A DNA stretch of 64,000 bases from Bartonella harrusi. GTDB taxonomy: Bacteria; Pseudomonadota; Alphaproteobacteria; Rhizobiales; Rhizobiaceae. This document shows, piece after piece, positions 51,339-62,333 of this stretch. Position 1 is the stretch's first letter, and every line of letters begins with the position of its first letter. The stretch is from positions 1,628,501 through 1,692,500 of the forward strand of contig NZ_CP101114.1 of NCBI RefSeq assembly GCF_024297065.1. Reading direction: 5' to 3'. The translations under genes were made by a program, and so were the position numbers. The notes beneath the pieces are model-generated. The model saw only the letters and a list, made by a program, of their open reading frames with translations, was not told the origin of the DNA and made no database searches.

Positions 51339-51863
51339 ATGATTAAAAAGACCGTTCCCAATGTTACTTTCCATACGCGTGTCCGCGATGAATCCGTTGA
51401 TGGGGATAATCCTTATCGGTGGCAAGAGGTTAAAAGCGATACCTATTTTAAAGGAAAGCGGGTTATTCTTTTTTCTCTTCCAGGCGCCTTTACACCTACT
51501 TGCTCAACCTTTCAACTGCCTGATTTTGAAAAACTTTATGATGAATTTAAAAAAGTAGGCATTGATGAGATTTATTGCCTTTCTGTCAATGATGCTTTTG
51601 TCATGAATGCTTGGGGGAAAACGCAAAAAATTAAAAATGTAAAATTAATTCCTGATGGCTCTGGTGAATTCACCCGTAAAATGGGTATGTTGGTTGCGAA
51701 AGACAATGTTGGTTTTGGCATGCGCTCATGGCGTTATGCCGCTGTTATTAACGATGGTGTGATTGAGCAATGGTTTGAAGAAGCAGGCTTTTCAGATAAC
51801 TGTACAACAGACCCTTATGAGGTTTCTTCACCGCAAAATGTTTTAAAAAACCTGCAAGGCTAA
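51339..51863 (+). CDS. Peroxiredoxin (Prx5/AhpE-like, 1-Cys type)
   Basis: 174 residues from MIKKTVPNVTFHTRVRDESV. The active site is GAFTPTCSTF with peroxidatic Cys55. Ends with SPQNVLKNLQG. Reduces hydroperoxides with a thiol donor; only the peroxidatic cysteine and a later one (DNCTTDP) are present. The start at 51339 follows CAGGAGC; a longer open frame from 51207 lacks support. Confidence 0.93.
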   Translation: MIKKTVPNVTFHTRVRDESVDGDNPYRWQEVKSDTYFKGKRVILFSLPGAFTPTCSTFQLPDFEKLYDEFKKVGIDEIYCLSVNDAFVMNAWGKTQKIKNVKLIPDGSGEFTRKMGMLVAKDNVGFGMRSWRYAAVINDGVIEQWFEEAGFSDNCTTDPYEVSSPQNVLKNLQG

Positions 51864-51901
51864 TCTCATATCTCATTTAAACATTTAAAAGTATAGACTT
51901 C

Positions 51902-51943
51902 ACGGCACAAACTCCTTCGCAAAGGGACGTTTGTGCCGTTTGT
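51902..51943 (+). terminator. Terminator after the peroxiredoxin gene
   Basis: ACGGCACAAAC and GTTTGTGCCGT are exact inverted copies. An inner pair (TCCTT/AAGGGA) extends the stem, and a T-rich run follows. Confidence 0.75.
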
Positions 51944-51944
51944 C

Positions 51945-52252
51945 TTTGAACAGTTTTTAAACACAAAAAACGAAGCGGAAATATTTTATCAAGAAAAGCA
52001 TACAGAAAACTCTCAATACCAACTCCGGCAATGATCAAAAAAAATAACGCTCCATCCTTCTGAATACAAAAAAAGATTCATCTTTATGGAACTCAAAGAG
52101 TTATACCATCCCCAAAAACAACTTCTATATAACGTCCCTCCTCCTTCTCACCAAAAAGAGAGACCAAAAACACTTTTAACATCACTGTGCGAATTGCTCG
52201 TCCTCAATTTTTAAACATGGATTGTCAAAAATTAAGCGTTTTTTTATAACTG
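51945..52252. other. Spacer without genes
   Basis: AT-rich, no supported gene or signal. Confidence 0.45.
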
Positions 52253-52789
52253 CTAAAGCAACTGTTTATGAGAGGAACCGCCCACAAAAATCACATCCAC
52301 TTCCCCCTCCTCATCTTCATGAAACACACACTCTTCATCCTGTCTAGCAATCCCAAACACATCTGGATTAATGAAATAACAATCTTTTTTTGTCCCCTTC
52401 GCGACAATTTTATTCTGTTCTAATTCCTCGATACCTTCTTTAAAAGTTATAAAATTAAGGTATTCTGGTTCTTTGATTGAAACATCACAGCTCAAGAATT
52501 CACTAAGGATATCATGATTTAATGTTACCTGATCAAACCATAAATCCATCTCATCCTCATCCAACATTTTCCCCACTTGCCACAACATCACCAAAAAACT
52601 TTTCATCCCAATAAAGGAAAGCCCAAAGATCATACGCCGGCTATCAGACGCTCCTGAAAAGGTAATTTGCGGCAGATCTTCAAATCCGAAGTGTGAAGAA
52701 GGAAGCTGAAAGGATTTTCCGATATCCTAAGGTCTTTCAAGAATAAAAGGATTTCTTTCATAGAGCACGGTAAAATCATATTGGACCAT
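52253..52789 (-). pseudogene. Broken gene resembling a plasmid/phage replication-type winged-helix protein
   Basis: An ATG at 52789 (MVQYDFTVLYERNPFILERP) leads after 20 codons into an in-frame TAG (52727-52729). The frame then stays open to 52253: SFQLPSSHFGFEDLPQITFS, then MLWQVGKMLDEDEMDLWFDQ, KEGIEELEQNKIVAKGTKKD and YFINPDVFGIAR. The last part looks like the winged-helix and (Y)xxNPxLF ending of RepL-like replication proteins, a weak match only. An internal ATG at 52633 could give 126 residues. One nonsense change probably inactivated it. Confidence 0.5.
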
Positions 52790-52959
52790 TGTATTTCTCT
52801 ATTAATGCATTGATTTTATAAAAAATGCATATTACCCGTCAGTCACCATTATAGGCACTGACAACGTATCCAACTATTTTCCCGTAAAAATTGTTCGATT
52901 TAAGTTGTTCCATTATTTTTTGAAACTGGAAAAGTCTTTAAAGAGAAGACTTGTTCATC

Positions 52960-53600
52960 TTTTCTTCCCATAAGGCCCAATTTTGTAGTGCTAATCCAAG
53001 GGCTTACTTTAAAGAAACAGCTCTCAAAGCACACTCAAGCCCATTTCGCGACGGCGTCCGTGGATGGTATACTGATAAAACTATTATGCACCACCATCTT
53101 TACGTTTATGAAAGAAAAAACCGACCATTTCCAGCAATGTCTTTGAGACAATGGAGATTACACATTGCCGCATGTTTTTATTTATTATGTTTTTTAATGA
53201 AGCGCGATCTCCCTGTAAAACAAAACGCCATTGGTTTACACCTTTACGTGCTTTTTTTAAAAGATCTTTTTTAAGGCACCCAAGCCCATTTCATAGCAAT
53301 ATTCGTGGATGGCATACCAATAAAACCATTGTGCACCAACATCTTTAGGCTTGTAAAGAAGCAAACCAACCCCATTATTCTTTTTGCCAATCCCCTATTT
53401 TACAAAAAAATCTTGCATTGAGACGGTTCATAGGCGATCTTTTTCCTCATTTCCAAAGTTTTTTATCTATACGCTTCCACTTGTGACATGCAAGCAATTG
53501 GCTTTACTTGAGATGAGATGAGAAAATTTTACAATGTTTTGGATTATGATACAAGTGGGAAAATAATTATTTATCTTTATAAATCAATATATTACTCAAA
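52960..53600 (-). pseudogene. Two P4-integrase N-terminal scraps plus leader
   Basis: The minus strand carries the arm-domain region twice (around 52975-53130 and 53265-53430; for example GGCATACCAATAAAACCATT, the complement of the YTIHG region). It continues to the integrase start near 53430-53480 and the leader at 53510-53600. All frames are broken. Confidence 0.6.
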
Positions 53601-53899
53601 AAGATCCTATCAAAGGGTCTTATGTAAACGGATAAAAATTCAAAGTTTAAGCCAATAAAAACTGTCCATATTTTTATAAATTTTTGGAGAGATATTACGT
53701 GAAGCCTTAAAATTTTCTGAGAACCTTTATTTGTTAAAGTCTTTTTATTGATGGAAGATCTTGTCATCGCGCTCTCGAAAGGATGCGTTTTTCATAGAGT
53801 GTTGTTCTTTTGACCTCTTAAGAAATCCCTTTTATGCTGCTCGAACGTAAAAAACAACTCGATTTTACATAAGAGCTACATCACATGAATTTGTAAAAA
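53601..53899. other. Spacer without genes
   Basis: AT-rich; no gene or clear signal. Confidence 0.4.
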
Positions 53900-54080
53900 T
53901 AAATCATTACACATATAAAATTATCCCCTTGAATATCTTAAGACTTTCTCATTTCAAACCTACTAATTTTGAAAAAAGCAAGCTCTCTATCCCGTAATGC
54001 TTTCTTTTTTCTACAACCGTCCGCACACCCCTTCATGTGCATAACCTCTCATAAGATATGAAAGAGACTGAACCTGAAGC
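53900..54080 (+). pseudogene. Leader scrap and integrase C-terminal scrap
   Basis: After a partial leader (ATATCTTAAGACTTTCTCAT) the stretch TGAAAAAAGCAAGCTCTCTA and CCCGTAATGCTTTCTTTTTT at 53970-54020 is nearly identical to 55630-55680 in another integrase remnant. Confidence 0.5.
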
Positions 54081-54119
54081 ATCTCCTCATGAGATTCCTT
54101 TCTCGTTTAGGTAATTATG

Positions 54120-54389
54120 TAACTATAACTGATTGATTTATAAAGATAAATAAAGATTTTTTTAACTTGTATTATAACCCCGAATATTGTCAGATTCTCT
54201 CATCTCAAACCCTCTTATGTTCAATCCATTAAAGCCACTTACTTGCACATCACAAGCGGGGCTTGTGTGTGGGTGAAACCGCTTAGCAAGGAGGAAAAAT
54301 GCCTCTTATGAATTGCCTAAATACCACGGGCTGTCGCAACATTGGGAGGTAGTAAAGAATATGATGGCACCAGCTTGTACATTCATAAA
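54120..54389 (+). pseudogene. Integrase leader and start feeding into a tandem array
   Basis: Leader with GATTGATTTATAAAGATAAA, CCCCGAATATTGTCAGATTC, then AGCAAGGAGGAAAAATGCCT, an intact-looking ribosome-binding site and start (MNCLNTTGCRNIGR). Frame is lost within about 20 codons. Confidence 0.65.
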
Positions 54390-55367
54390 CGTAAAGATGG
54401 CGATGCTCAATGGATTTTCGGTATAGCATCCACAGATGTCTCTATGAAATGTTTGGAGGCCTTAAGAAAGGTTTTTAAAAAAAAGGCCTGTGAACTAGAA
54501 ACTCAATGGCATTTTGTTTTGCATGGGGGCTTAACCCCATTAAAGAACACAATAAACAAAAATGTGAGACACTGTGTAATCTCCATTGTCCTAAAGAGCA
54601 TTGCTGTAGAGTGTGCCAACTTGTGCTTTACAAACGTAAAGATGGCGATGCTCAATGGATTTTCGGTATAGCATCCACAGATGTCTCTATGAAATGTTTA
54701 GAGGCCTTAAGAGCTGTTTCTTAAAAAAAAGCCTGTGAACTAGAAACTCAATGGCGCTCTGTTTTGCATGGGGGCTTGACCCCGTTAAAGAACACAATAA
54801 ACAAAAATGTGAGACACTGTGTAATCTCCATTGTCCCAAAGACATTGCTGTAGAGTGTGCCAACTTGTGCTTTACAAACGTAAAGATGGCAATGCTCAAT
54901 GGATTTTCGGTATAGCATCCACAGATGTCTCTATGAAATGTTTGGAGGCCTTAAGAGCTGTTTCTTAAAAAAAGCCTGTGAACTAGAAACTCAATGGCAT
55001 TTTGTTTTGCATGGGGGCTTAACCCCATTAAAGAACACAATAAACAAAAATGTGAGACACTGTGTAATCTCCATTGTCCTAAAGAGCATTGCTGTAGAGT
55101 GTGCCAACTTGTGCTTTACAAACGTAAAGATGGCGATGCTCAATGGATTTTCGGTATAGCATCCACAGATGTCTCTATGAAATGTTTGGAGGCCTTAAGA
55201 AAGGTTTTTTAAAAAAAAGGCCTGTGAACTAGAAACTCAATGGCATTTTGTTTTGCATGGGGGCTTGACCCCGTTAAAGAACACAATAAACAAAAATGTG
55301 AGACACTATGTAATCTCCATTGTCCCAAAGACATTGCTATGGATGCTTCCAGCTTGTTGCTTCACAA
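54390..55367 (+). repeat. Tandem array of a 245-bp integrase N-terminal segment (4 copies)
   Basis: The landmark CGTAAAGATGG(C/A)(G/A)ATGCTC occurs at 54390, 54635, 54879 and 55123, and the array ends near 55367. Each unit encodes parts of the arm domain (RKDGDAQWIFGIASTDV, then CELETQWHFVLHGGL, PLKNTINKN). Units differ by a few bases and by A-run length. Overlapping frames of 72-109 codons result from the repetition and are not genes. Confidence 0.85.
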
Positions 55368-55407
55368 GCATAAAACGCCATAAAGCTCCGAATAGATCAA
55401 CATGGGA

Positions 55408-55730
55408 TTAGCAAGAGAGAGCAGTTTTAAAACACTGTGCAAAACAATAACCATGACACATTGAGCAATGCGTTTTCTTACCCTTACAGGCGTTCGGACC
55501 AATCCAAATCTTTTGCGTCATCTTTGTAAAAATCAGATTGAAGAGAATAAATGAACTATCCCTGCTGAGAATTAAAGGTGCATGTGATGCGACAAAAAAA
55601 TTTCGTGTACCCTCATCATTGGAAGTATGAGAAACTTTGAAAAAAGCAAGCTCTCTATCCCGTAATGCTTTCTTTTTTCTGCAACCGTCCACAGTCCTCT
55701 TCTTGGGTATGAAAGGTCATACCCAAGAGA
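55408..55730 (+). pseudogene. Integrase catalytic-domain scrap
   Basis: Plus-strand reading MRFLTLTGVRTNPNLLRHLC then KNQIEE matches the first catalytic Arg region. GACDATKKFRVPSS-like codons follow, then the segment shared with 53970. Stops interrupt it repeatedly. Confidence 0.6.
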
Positions 55731-56210
55731 GCCAGCGCTTTTTCTGTTGCTTGTAAATCAACATCCAATCCCAAGGCAAAGCAGCATGCTTGAAACAAAG
55801 ATTAAAACGGATTAGTGCTTGAGAGGCTGTCCCAGCTTTTGTATGCCAGATGGGAGCGAAAGTATTGCGTATATATCTGTTTGTGTAATCTCTGCAACCA
55901 GGAAACAACCCAATTTAGGAAGAATATGAAGTTTTAAAGATGAAAACCAATCTCCATCCTTACCATCATTTTTAATTCTGCTTTACGACTTTCGAAAACA
56001 TCCAAAGCAATATCTTTTAAATAATGGAGATTCCGCATTGCTTCATGCTTTTGTTTCACATGTTCTTTAATGGGGTCACGTCCCGCATGAAGAACAAAAC
56101 GCCATTGTGTTGTCAATTCACGAGCTTGCTTTAAAGAGATAGCCCTCAAAGCACACCGAAACCTATTTCACGAAGACACTCATGAATGGGATAGCGTAAA
56201 AGCCATTGAG
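55730..56210 (-). pseudogene. Integrase N-terminal/core-binding scrap, inverted
   Basis: Minus strand: RAISLKQARELTTQWRFVLH, GRDPIKEHVKQKHEAMRNLH, then (frameshift) YIRNTFAPIWHTKAGTASQA and LIRFNLCFKHAALPWDWM. It abuts the plus-strand catalytic scrap tail to tail, so recombination has joined two inverted copies. Confidence 0.7.
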
Positions 56211-56295
56211 CACATAAAATCAAGAAAGGGAAGAATTTTGAAAATTAAAGCGCACATTTCCCAAATATCTCACGCAATTCTTGCTACAGGAATAT

Positions 56296-57783
56296 TTACA
56301 TCTTTTGTGTTTTCAAAATATCTTGCACTGTTTTAACCAACTGTTCTTCATCAACGGTTACCTGTGCTGGTCGACTTTCTCGCCATGTCTGATTATCCTT
56401 AATTTCATGAGACAAACGTGCTCCTTCAATTAAATCTTTGATCTGTATTTTTCCGCTCTCACGCTCTTGTGAACCTTGAATCACCACACAAGGCGCTTTT
56501 CGCCGATCGGCATATTTCATCTGTGCCTTTATCCCTGCTGCCCCCAAATAGAGTTCAGCACGAATTCCTGCACCCCGCAGTTGCATAACCATTTTTTGAT
56601 AAGCCGCAACCGCCTCAGGCTCTTTATCCATCATCAGCACCACAACGGGCCCTGCGTCCTCTTTTACAGGCAGTTTTCTAAGATTTTGCAAAGCAGCGAT
56701 CAAGCGTGAAACCCCAATGGAAAAACCCGTTGCTGGAATCTTCTCCTCTCGAAAACGAGCCACCAATCCATCATAGCGTCCACCACCACCAACAGAACCA
56801 AAAACAACCTTTTGTCCATCATCATTGAACACATCAAACAACAATGTCGCTTCAAAAACAGGCCCCGTATAATAATCCAGTCCTCGCACCACTGATGGAT
56901 CAATTTTGATACGATTCTCGGTGCCATTTGCGGCAAAAATTGCTTGCATTTCCTCAAGCTCACCAATCCCCTCAAGTCCTTGAACATGATCTCCAACGAC
57001 TTTTCTCAAAGCATCAAGGGTTTCCTCTGCTGTTTCAGCGCCAGCAGCCATCAAAGCAAGAATACATTCAATGTCTTTCTCCTTAAGCTCTGCCCCTTTT
57101 GTAAAATCACCACTTTCATCCAAACGCCCCCGCCCTAACAGCAAACGCACACCTTCAGGACCAAATTTATCTAACTTATCAATTGCTCTCAAGACAGTTA
57201 AACGCTTTTCAGCCTGTTTATGTCCCCCCAAGCCAATTTTCTCTAAAACGCAATCCAAAATTTTTCTGTTATTCAAACGAAGGGCATATTCATGCTGTTG
57301 AAACCCTAATTTTTCCAAACTCTCCGCTGCCATCATGCAAATTTCAGCATCGGCAGCAACTGTAGGTGTTCCAACAATATCCGCATCAAACTGCATAAAT
57401 TGCCGAAACCGCCCTGGTCCGGGTTTTTCATTACGAAAAACAAAACCAAGACGATAACTACGATAAGGTTTTGGCAAAATTTCAAAATTCTCTGCAAAAT
57501 AACGAGCAAGCGGCGCGGTAAGATCATAGCGCAAAGACATCCACTGCTCATCATCATCTTGGAGTGAAAAAACCCCCGCATTAGGACGATCTTCATCAGG
57601 TAAAAACTTACCCAACACATCTGTATATTCAAAAACCGGTGTTTCAAGCGCTTCAAAACCGTAAAGTTCATAAACCTCACGAATTTGTGCAATCATAGTC
57701 TCAGTTGCATATAGCTGTGCGCTTGTGCGATCAACAAAACCACGAGGTAAACGGGCTTTGGTTTTTTCTTGTTTTGATGACAT
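56296..57783 (-). CDS. hisS: Histidyl-tRNA synthetase
   Basis: 495 residues from [20 protein letters not shown]. Class II motifs: motif 2 with [20 protein letters not shown], the histidine-binding [16 protein letters not shown], and motif 3 with [13 protein letters not shown]. The C-terminal anticodon-binding domain is present ([20 protein letters not shown]). Of the longer alphaproteobacterial type. The start at 57783 is preferred over one six codons upstream. Confidence 0.96.
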   Translation of the reverse strand: MSSKQEKTKARLPRGFVDRTSAQLYATETMIAQIREVYELYGFEALETPVFEYTDVLGKFLPDEDRPNAGVFSLQDDDEQWMSLRYDLTAPLARYFAENFEILPKPYRSYRLGFVFRNEKPGPGRFRQFMQFDADIVGTPTVAADAEICMMAAESLEKLGFQQHEYALRLNNRKILDCVLEKIGLGGHKQAEKRLTVLRAIDKLDKFGPEGVRLLLGRGRLDESGDFTKGAELKEKDIECILALMAAGAETAEETLDALRKVVGDHVQGLEGIGELEEMQAIFAANGTENRIKIDPSVVRGLDYYTGPVFEATLLFDVFNDDGQKVVFGSVGGGGRYDGLVARFREEKIPATGFSIGVSRLIAALQNLRKLPVKEDAGPVVVLMMDKEPEAVAAYQKMVMQLRGAGIRAELYLGAAGIKAQMKYADRRKAPCVVIQGSQERESGKIQIKDLIEGARLSHEIKDNQTWRESRPAQVTVDEEQLVKTVQDILKTQKM

Positions 57784-58204
57784 ACTCTTCTCTAACAACA
57801 ATAGATATTCACGGATGGCCTATTCACGGATAACTTGTGTCTATCTTATAGAAACAAACGCTGCAATACCTTTATCAATCTAGCCCCACGACAACAAATA
57901 CCACCTCTCACTTTACAAAGAAGCTGCTCATTACCTAAACGTACCCAAATGCTTGGCACCTTTAATCGCAAAATATCGGCTTTCTGTTAATATTTTTCCA
58001 ATTATCAATGAAAAAGAAAAGCCCTCAACCACGAAACGACGCTCCGCAAGCACTTCCCCATAAGATTTCCCATACAACCCCTCCTATCACCGCTGCCTTC
58101 TTCTCTTTTCAACAATTCTTCTCAAAACACATTTTCACTATTCTTTTTCCTCCCTTCCCCTTTACACAAAACACCTTCTCATATGTTCCTCATACCAATC
58201 TGAT
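57784..58204. other. Spacer without genes
   Basis: No supported gene. The hisS promoter must lie at the left end, reading leftward. Confidence 0.45.
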
Positions 58205-59290
58205 TTACAAAGATAATGAATCGTTTTGCCTATAAAATGAGAACACGAACATCCTAAGATTCTCTCATTTCAATCCTGCTGTTGTTGAATAAAAACCATC
58301 CTCTTCCACATCACAACTAAGGCTATCGTGTGGATAAAAATACAAAAAGAAAAGCATAACAATAACTCTCAAGAATCGTCTCAATGCCAAGAACTGTTGC
58401 AACATTGGCGGCTAGTAAAGAGCATCATGGTGTTGGCTTACTCCTTCACAAATGTAAAGAGGGTGGTGCATAATGGATTTACCGCTATACCCTTCATGGG
58501 CTGTATCATGAAATGGGCTTGGATGTGCTTTAAGAAATATTTATTTAAAACAAGCCTATGAATATGTAACATAATGGCGTTCTGTTTTACATAAAGAGTG
58601 TGCCCCATTAAAAAACGTGAAAAATAAAAGCGTAAGGCAATGCATCATCACCATTATCTCAAAGCTATTGCTCTAGATGCTTTTGCAAGCTTTAAAGCGA
58701 AACCAAAAGAAATGGTAAGGATGAAGATTGATTTTTGCCTTTACATCTTTATATTCTCCCCAAATGAGGCTGGTCTCCTCGTTTCAGAGATTACAAAATG
58801 GATACACGCAATGCTCTCGTTCTTCATTGAGTCTCCCAAAACTGGTCCTGCCGATAGGACGTTCATTCGTCTTAATCTTTCTCTTAAACATACTATTGCA
58901 TTGTAAACATGTGGCTGCATTGGAATGAAATGTTGATTAACAGGTAACAGCAAATGCTAGGACTCTCTGAGGTCAACAACGCCATAAAACACAAAACTTA
59001 TCAGCCATGAATTGGAGAGAAATACCGGCTTTTTATAAAACACTTTGCCAAACGACAACCATGACACATATAGTTTTGCGTTTGCTTATTTTTACACGCA
59101 TTCGCACCAATCCTTTGCGTTATACCTATAAAGATCAGATTAAAGATGTAGACCATCTCTGCTAAAAATATGAAAGAAAGGTGTGATGCGACAACAGAGT
59201 TTAGTGTGTCGTTTATCATCAAGATAACGTAAGTTGTTTCAAGAGAGACATCAAAAAACGGAAGCTGTTTTGAGAGAAGCATCAAAACAA
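58205..59290 (+). pseudogene. Heavily decayed P4-type integrase, nearly full extent
   Basis: Leader at 58210-58275, then CAATGCCAAGAACTGTTGCA (start region), broken arm domain, YLKAIALDAFASFKAKPKEM, LVSEITKWIHAMLSFF, and after a gap the catalytic segment near 59085-59140 (TCGCACCAATCCTTTGCGTTA) and TTEFSV near 59195. Many frameshifts and stops. Confidence 0.7.
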
Positions 59291-59382
59291 TTCTCGATTA
59301 TCGAATAAGCCAAAATCATTCCTCTGCAAGAGGTCCCCTCTTTTATAAGGGCTTAAAAAATTAAACATCTATGCAAAAATCC

Positions 59383-60228
59383 TTAAAGCATCAGTGTGCT
59401 TTTAGCTTGCTCTGCAAAATGATTGATCAGCGTTTTTAAATCACCACTGTTACAACCAGCATCTGTAATCGAACGTGAAATGGAGGGAATAATATTCTGC
59501 CACAAATTTTGTGGAAACTGATTTTTCAATTGTGTGATTGTTCCTCCTTGAGCTCCGATACCTGGAACGAGAAACAAGCTGTTTTTTAACTGTTGGATTG
59601 TCTCTTTTGCTTCACTGCCCAAAGTTGCTCCAACAACCGCCCCGATGGGCCCAACAGCAGGATGTTGCGTAAAAGAATGGCTATTATAATCACAAATACG
59701 CTGTGCCAAATGAACAGAAACTGTTTGATCGCCAATGCGTGCATTGCGAAGTGTTGCTCCTTCTGGGTTAGAGGACTGAACAACCACAAAAACCACTGTT
59801 GCTGTTTCTTCAGCAATCTTGATCAGAGGAATGAGCGCATCAAAACCAAGAAAAGGATTAACTGTCAATGCATCGGCCTTAAATGCACTGCTTGCGCCAA
59901 GCCAAGCCCTTCCATAAGCTTCAGCAGTAGAGCCAATATCCCCCCTTTTTGCATCAACGAGAACCAATAAACCTTGTTCATGTGCCTCTTCAATGAGTTC
60001 TTTGAGAACGTGAAGACCTTCCACCCCATATAACTCAAAAAAAGCGGCTTGCGGCTTTATAATACCCACTTTACCAACAACGGCTGTTAAGAGAATCTCA
60101 CAAAACTCTTTTAAACCTTTATAATCGCATCTCAAATTCCAAGATTGCAAAACTTTATGACTAGGATCAAAGCCAACACAAAGCGGTCCATAGATTTCAC
60201 GGTTTTTAAAAAAAGTCGAACAAAACAT
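59383..60228 (-). CDS. pyrF: Orotidine 5'-phosphate decarboxylase (type 2)
   Basis: 281 residues from MFCSTFFKNREIYGPLCVGF. The active-site motif LVDAKRGDIGSTAEAY and IKPQAAFFELYG are typical of the second PyrF subfamily; PGIGAQGGT is near the C-terminus. It makes UMP in pyrimidine synthesis. The start at 60228 gives the usual N-terminal length; a frame extending to 60318 adds 30 residues not expected in the family. Confidence 0.92.
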   Translation of the reverse strand: MFCSTFFKNREIYGPLCVGFDPSHKVLQSWNLRCDYKGLKEFCEILLTAVVGKVGIIKPQAAFFELYGVEGLHVLKELIEEAHEQGLLVLVDAKRGDIGSTAEAYGRAWLGASSAFKADALTVNPFLGFDALIPLIKIAEETATVVFVVVQSSNPEGATLRNARIGDQTVSVHLAQRICDYNSHSFTQHPAVGPIGAVVGATLGSEAKETIQQLKNSLFLVPGIGAQGGTITQLKNQFPQNLWQNIIPSISRSITDAGCNSGDLKTLINHFAEQAKSTLML

Positions 60229-60318
60229 TCCACCACCCAAGACAAGCTTTCTTGCAATTTTCGATACACGAGACAACTGAAAAAGAAATTTACGTATCAA
60301 TGAATTTTTTTCGATCAA

Positions 60319-60701
60319 CCGAAAAAAATATACTTACAACTGAAATTTATTTTCCAAAAGGACCGGTAACATAATTTCCACGCAAAAGAAAATATTTTCA
60401 TAGCACCAAGTAGCACAAGCAACCATATTGCAAAACACCCTTCTCCTCTTCTTTTTCTATCCGCTCAAACATCTCTAGCAATGCAGAAGCGCAATAAACA
60501 GCACCTTGAAGCAGAATTTTGCAAGAAGAGGTCTCACCAAAATGGTTTCATCATCAAAATCCGTGATCATTCCTCTCATAAACGATAATCATCACGCACT
60601 GTTTTGAACATTCCCGCCGATTTGACAGCATCTTTGTCTCTTTTGGAACATAATTGCTAACGAGGCATTTTATCTCCAACATCATTTGAGGAGATAAAAA
60701 T
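60319..60701. other. Spacer without genes
   Basis: No supported gene. The right end carries a GAGGAGATAAAA ribosome-binding site for the next gene. Confidence 0.45.
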
Positions 60702-61790
60702 ATGGAAACCCGCATTCCTGAGGATACACCCTTCGATAACCACTTTCTAGAAGAAACATCTCTAGAAACAGATTATCCTTTTTTCCAACCCCCACTTTCA
60801 TGGTCAGCAATCTTTGCTGGACTGATCACAGCCCTTGCCACTTCAATCTGCTTATCTTTTCTGGTTGCAGCGTTAGGTTTTAACCAAATGGACTTCACCT
60901 CTTCGACACCTTTTGCAGGGTCCTTTCTCTCCTTTGGGATTGGCTCTCTTATCGTTATGCTCATCAGCCTTGCTTTAGGAGGCTTTGTCGCTGGACGCTT
61001 TGCTGAATCGTCCGGCACACTTCATGGCTTTCTCACTTGGGCTCTGTTAACCCTTATCATGACCCTCCAAGCCGTCCACGTGGTTTCAAGTACAGCAACA
61101 ATAGGCGCAAAAGCTATTGGAGAAAGCACTTCAGCACTCCAACAAACTGGAGAAAATCTCAAAACAAATCTTGTTTCCTTCTTTTCACAAGCAAACAATG
61201 ACAATTTTGCAAACTTTTTTCGTGAAATAAAGGACAATGGCGTTGATTTTGATAAATTGCGCAGTGAATTACGCACACTTCTCAAGAAAAGCGATATCCC
61301 TGCTCTCAATCCTGATCGTTTAAAGCAATCCTATCAAGCCGCTCTTAAAGAGATCAGTTCTGCGATAACGGATTTTAAGGAAGATCCTTCTCACTACCGC
61401 ACCACTCTCAAGGACCTCCATGATCATCTTTCTGATCGTATCGAAGATATCACAGAAGACATCAATCAAAATGATATCGTCAAAGCTCTAATGAACAATG
61501 GCATGACGCGTGCGGATGCACAAAAAACAGCCGACAATGCACTTAATCTTTATCAAACAGCAGAGGAAAAAACCGAACAAGCACTTAAAGACCTTGAAGC
61601 GCAAGCCCATACACTTTCGCAAAAGCTCAACAAAACGATGAAAGAAGCACGTCACACAGCGGACAAAGCTGCTACAACAACCTCTCACATGGGATGGTGG
61701 GGCTTTTTAGGAAGCTTGATTGGTGCCATGCTTTCCAGTGTTTGTGGTTATTATGGTTACAAAAGCCGTAAAGACATACACATGCTTTGA
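60702..61790 (+). CDS. Multi-pass membrane protein with a coiled-coil domain
   Basis: 362 residues. Three N-terminal membrane segments (SAIFAGLITALATSICLSFL, SFGIGSLIVMLISLALGGFV, TWALLTLIMTLQAVHVVSS), a long charged helical middle (about residues 160-330) with coiled-coil character, and a C-terminal membrane helix (GWWGFLGSLIGAMLSSVCGY). Resembles rhizobial proteins loosely annotated PhnA-like; the function is not known. Own terminator downstream. Confidence 0.75.
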   Translation: METRIPEDTPFDNHFLEETSLETDYPFFQPPLSWSAIFAGLITALATSICLSFLVAALGFNQMDFTSSTPFAGSFLSFGIGSLIVMLISLALGGFVAGRFAESSGTLHGFLTWALLTLIMTLQAVHVVSSTATIGAKAIGESTSALQQTGENLKTNLVSFFSQANNDNFANFFREIKDNGVDFDKLRSELRTLLKKSDIPALNPDRLKQSYQAALKEISSAITDFKEDPSHYRTTLKDLHDHLSDRIEDITEDINQNDIVKALMNNGMTRADAQKTADNALNLYQTAEEKTEQALKDLEAQAHTLSQKLNKTMKEARHTADKAATTTSHMGWWGFLGSLIGAMLSSVCGYYGYKSRKDIHML

Positions 61791-61813
61791 AACTTATAGC
61801 AAAACATAACGAA

Positions 61814-61844
61814 AAAAAAGCTGTACGGTATGTACAGCTTTTTT
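61814..61844. terminator. Terminator, usable on both strands
   Basis: AAAAAAGCTGTAC and GTACAGCTTTTTT are exact inverted copies around a 5-base loop. Confidence 0.85.
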
Positions 61845-61845
61845 A

Positions 61846-62333
61846 CACATAGGTCTGGATCACTGCATTCTCCCAATGGGAAAGAAATTTTAAAAACATC
61901 ATTTTGATTTTTCATGACAGCAAAAACAGCCTTTAAAAGAAAAATAAATTTTCCTTTTATGTTTTTTCTTTAAGGCGTTTTGCAAGAAAACTTTTCTGTT
62001 TTATAAAGAGTATTAAAATTCTCTAGAGGATTTTGCCTTATTGTTGATGCTTCTTTATATATCAGGCCTGCGCTTTAATCTTTGGAAAAAGAGAGGCTCG
62101 CTACGTACTCATGTTTCCCCTATTGCTTTCTCTTCATTATAAGAGTATTTGGGATAAAATCTCAGAACACAAAAGAAGAAATCATCATAGATTATCAGAA
62201 TTCTTGTGTAAGATAGAGAGGCAAGAATAATGATTTAATCCATCATTCCGTTTATCGATGGGGGCGTTTTTAACCACAGGGACAAATGCACAAACGACTC
62301 TGTTAAGTTCATACACTCTCTAAAGCAAACAGA
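61846..62333. other. Spacer without genes
   Basis: AT-rich; no supported gene. Probably the decayed 5' flank of the following pseudogene. Confidence 0.4.

Noticed and set aside
54390..55367. Tandem repeats considered as a CRISPR array
   Set aside because: Units of 245 bases without short conserved repeats and unique spacers; they encode pieces of an integrase, and no cas genes are present.
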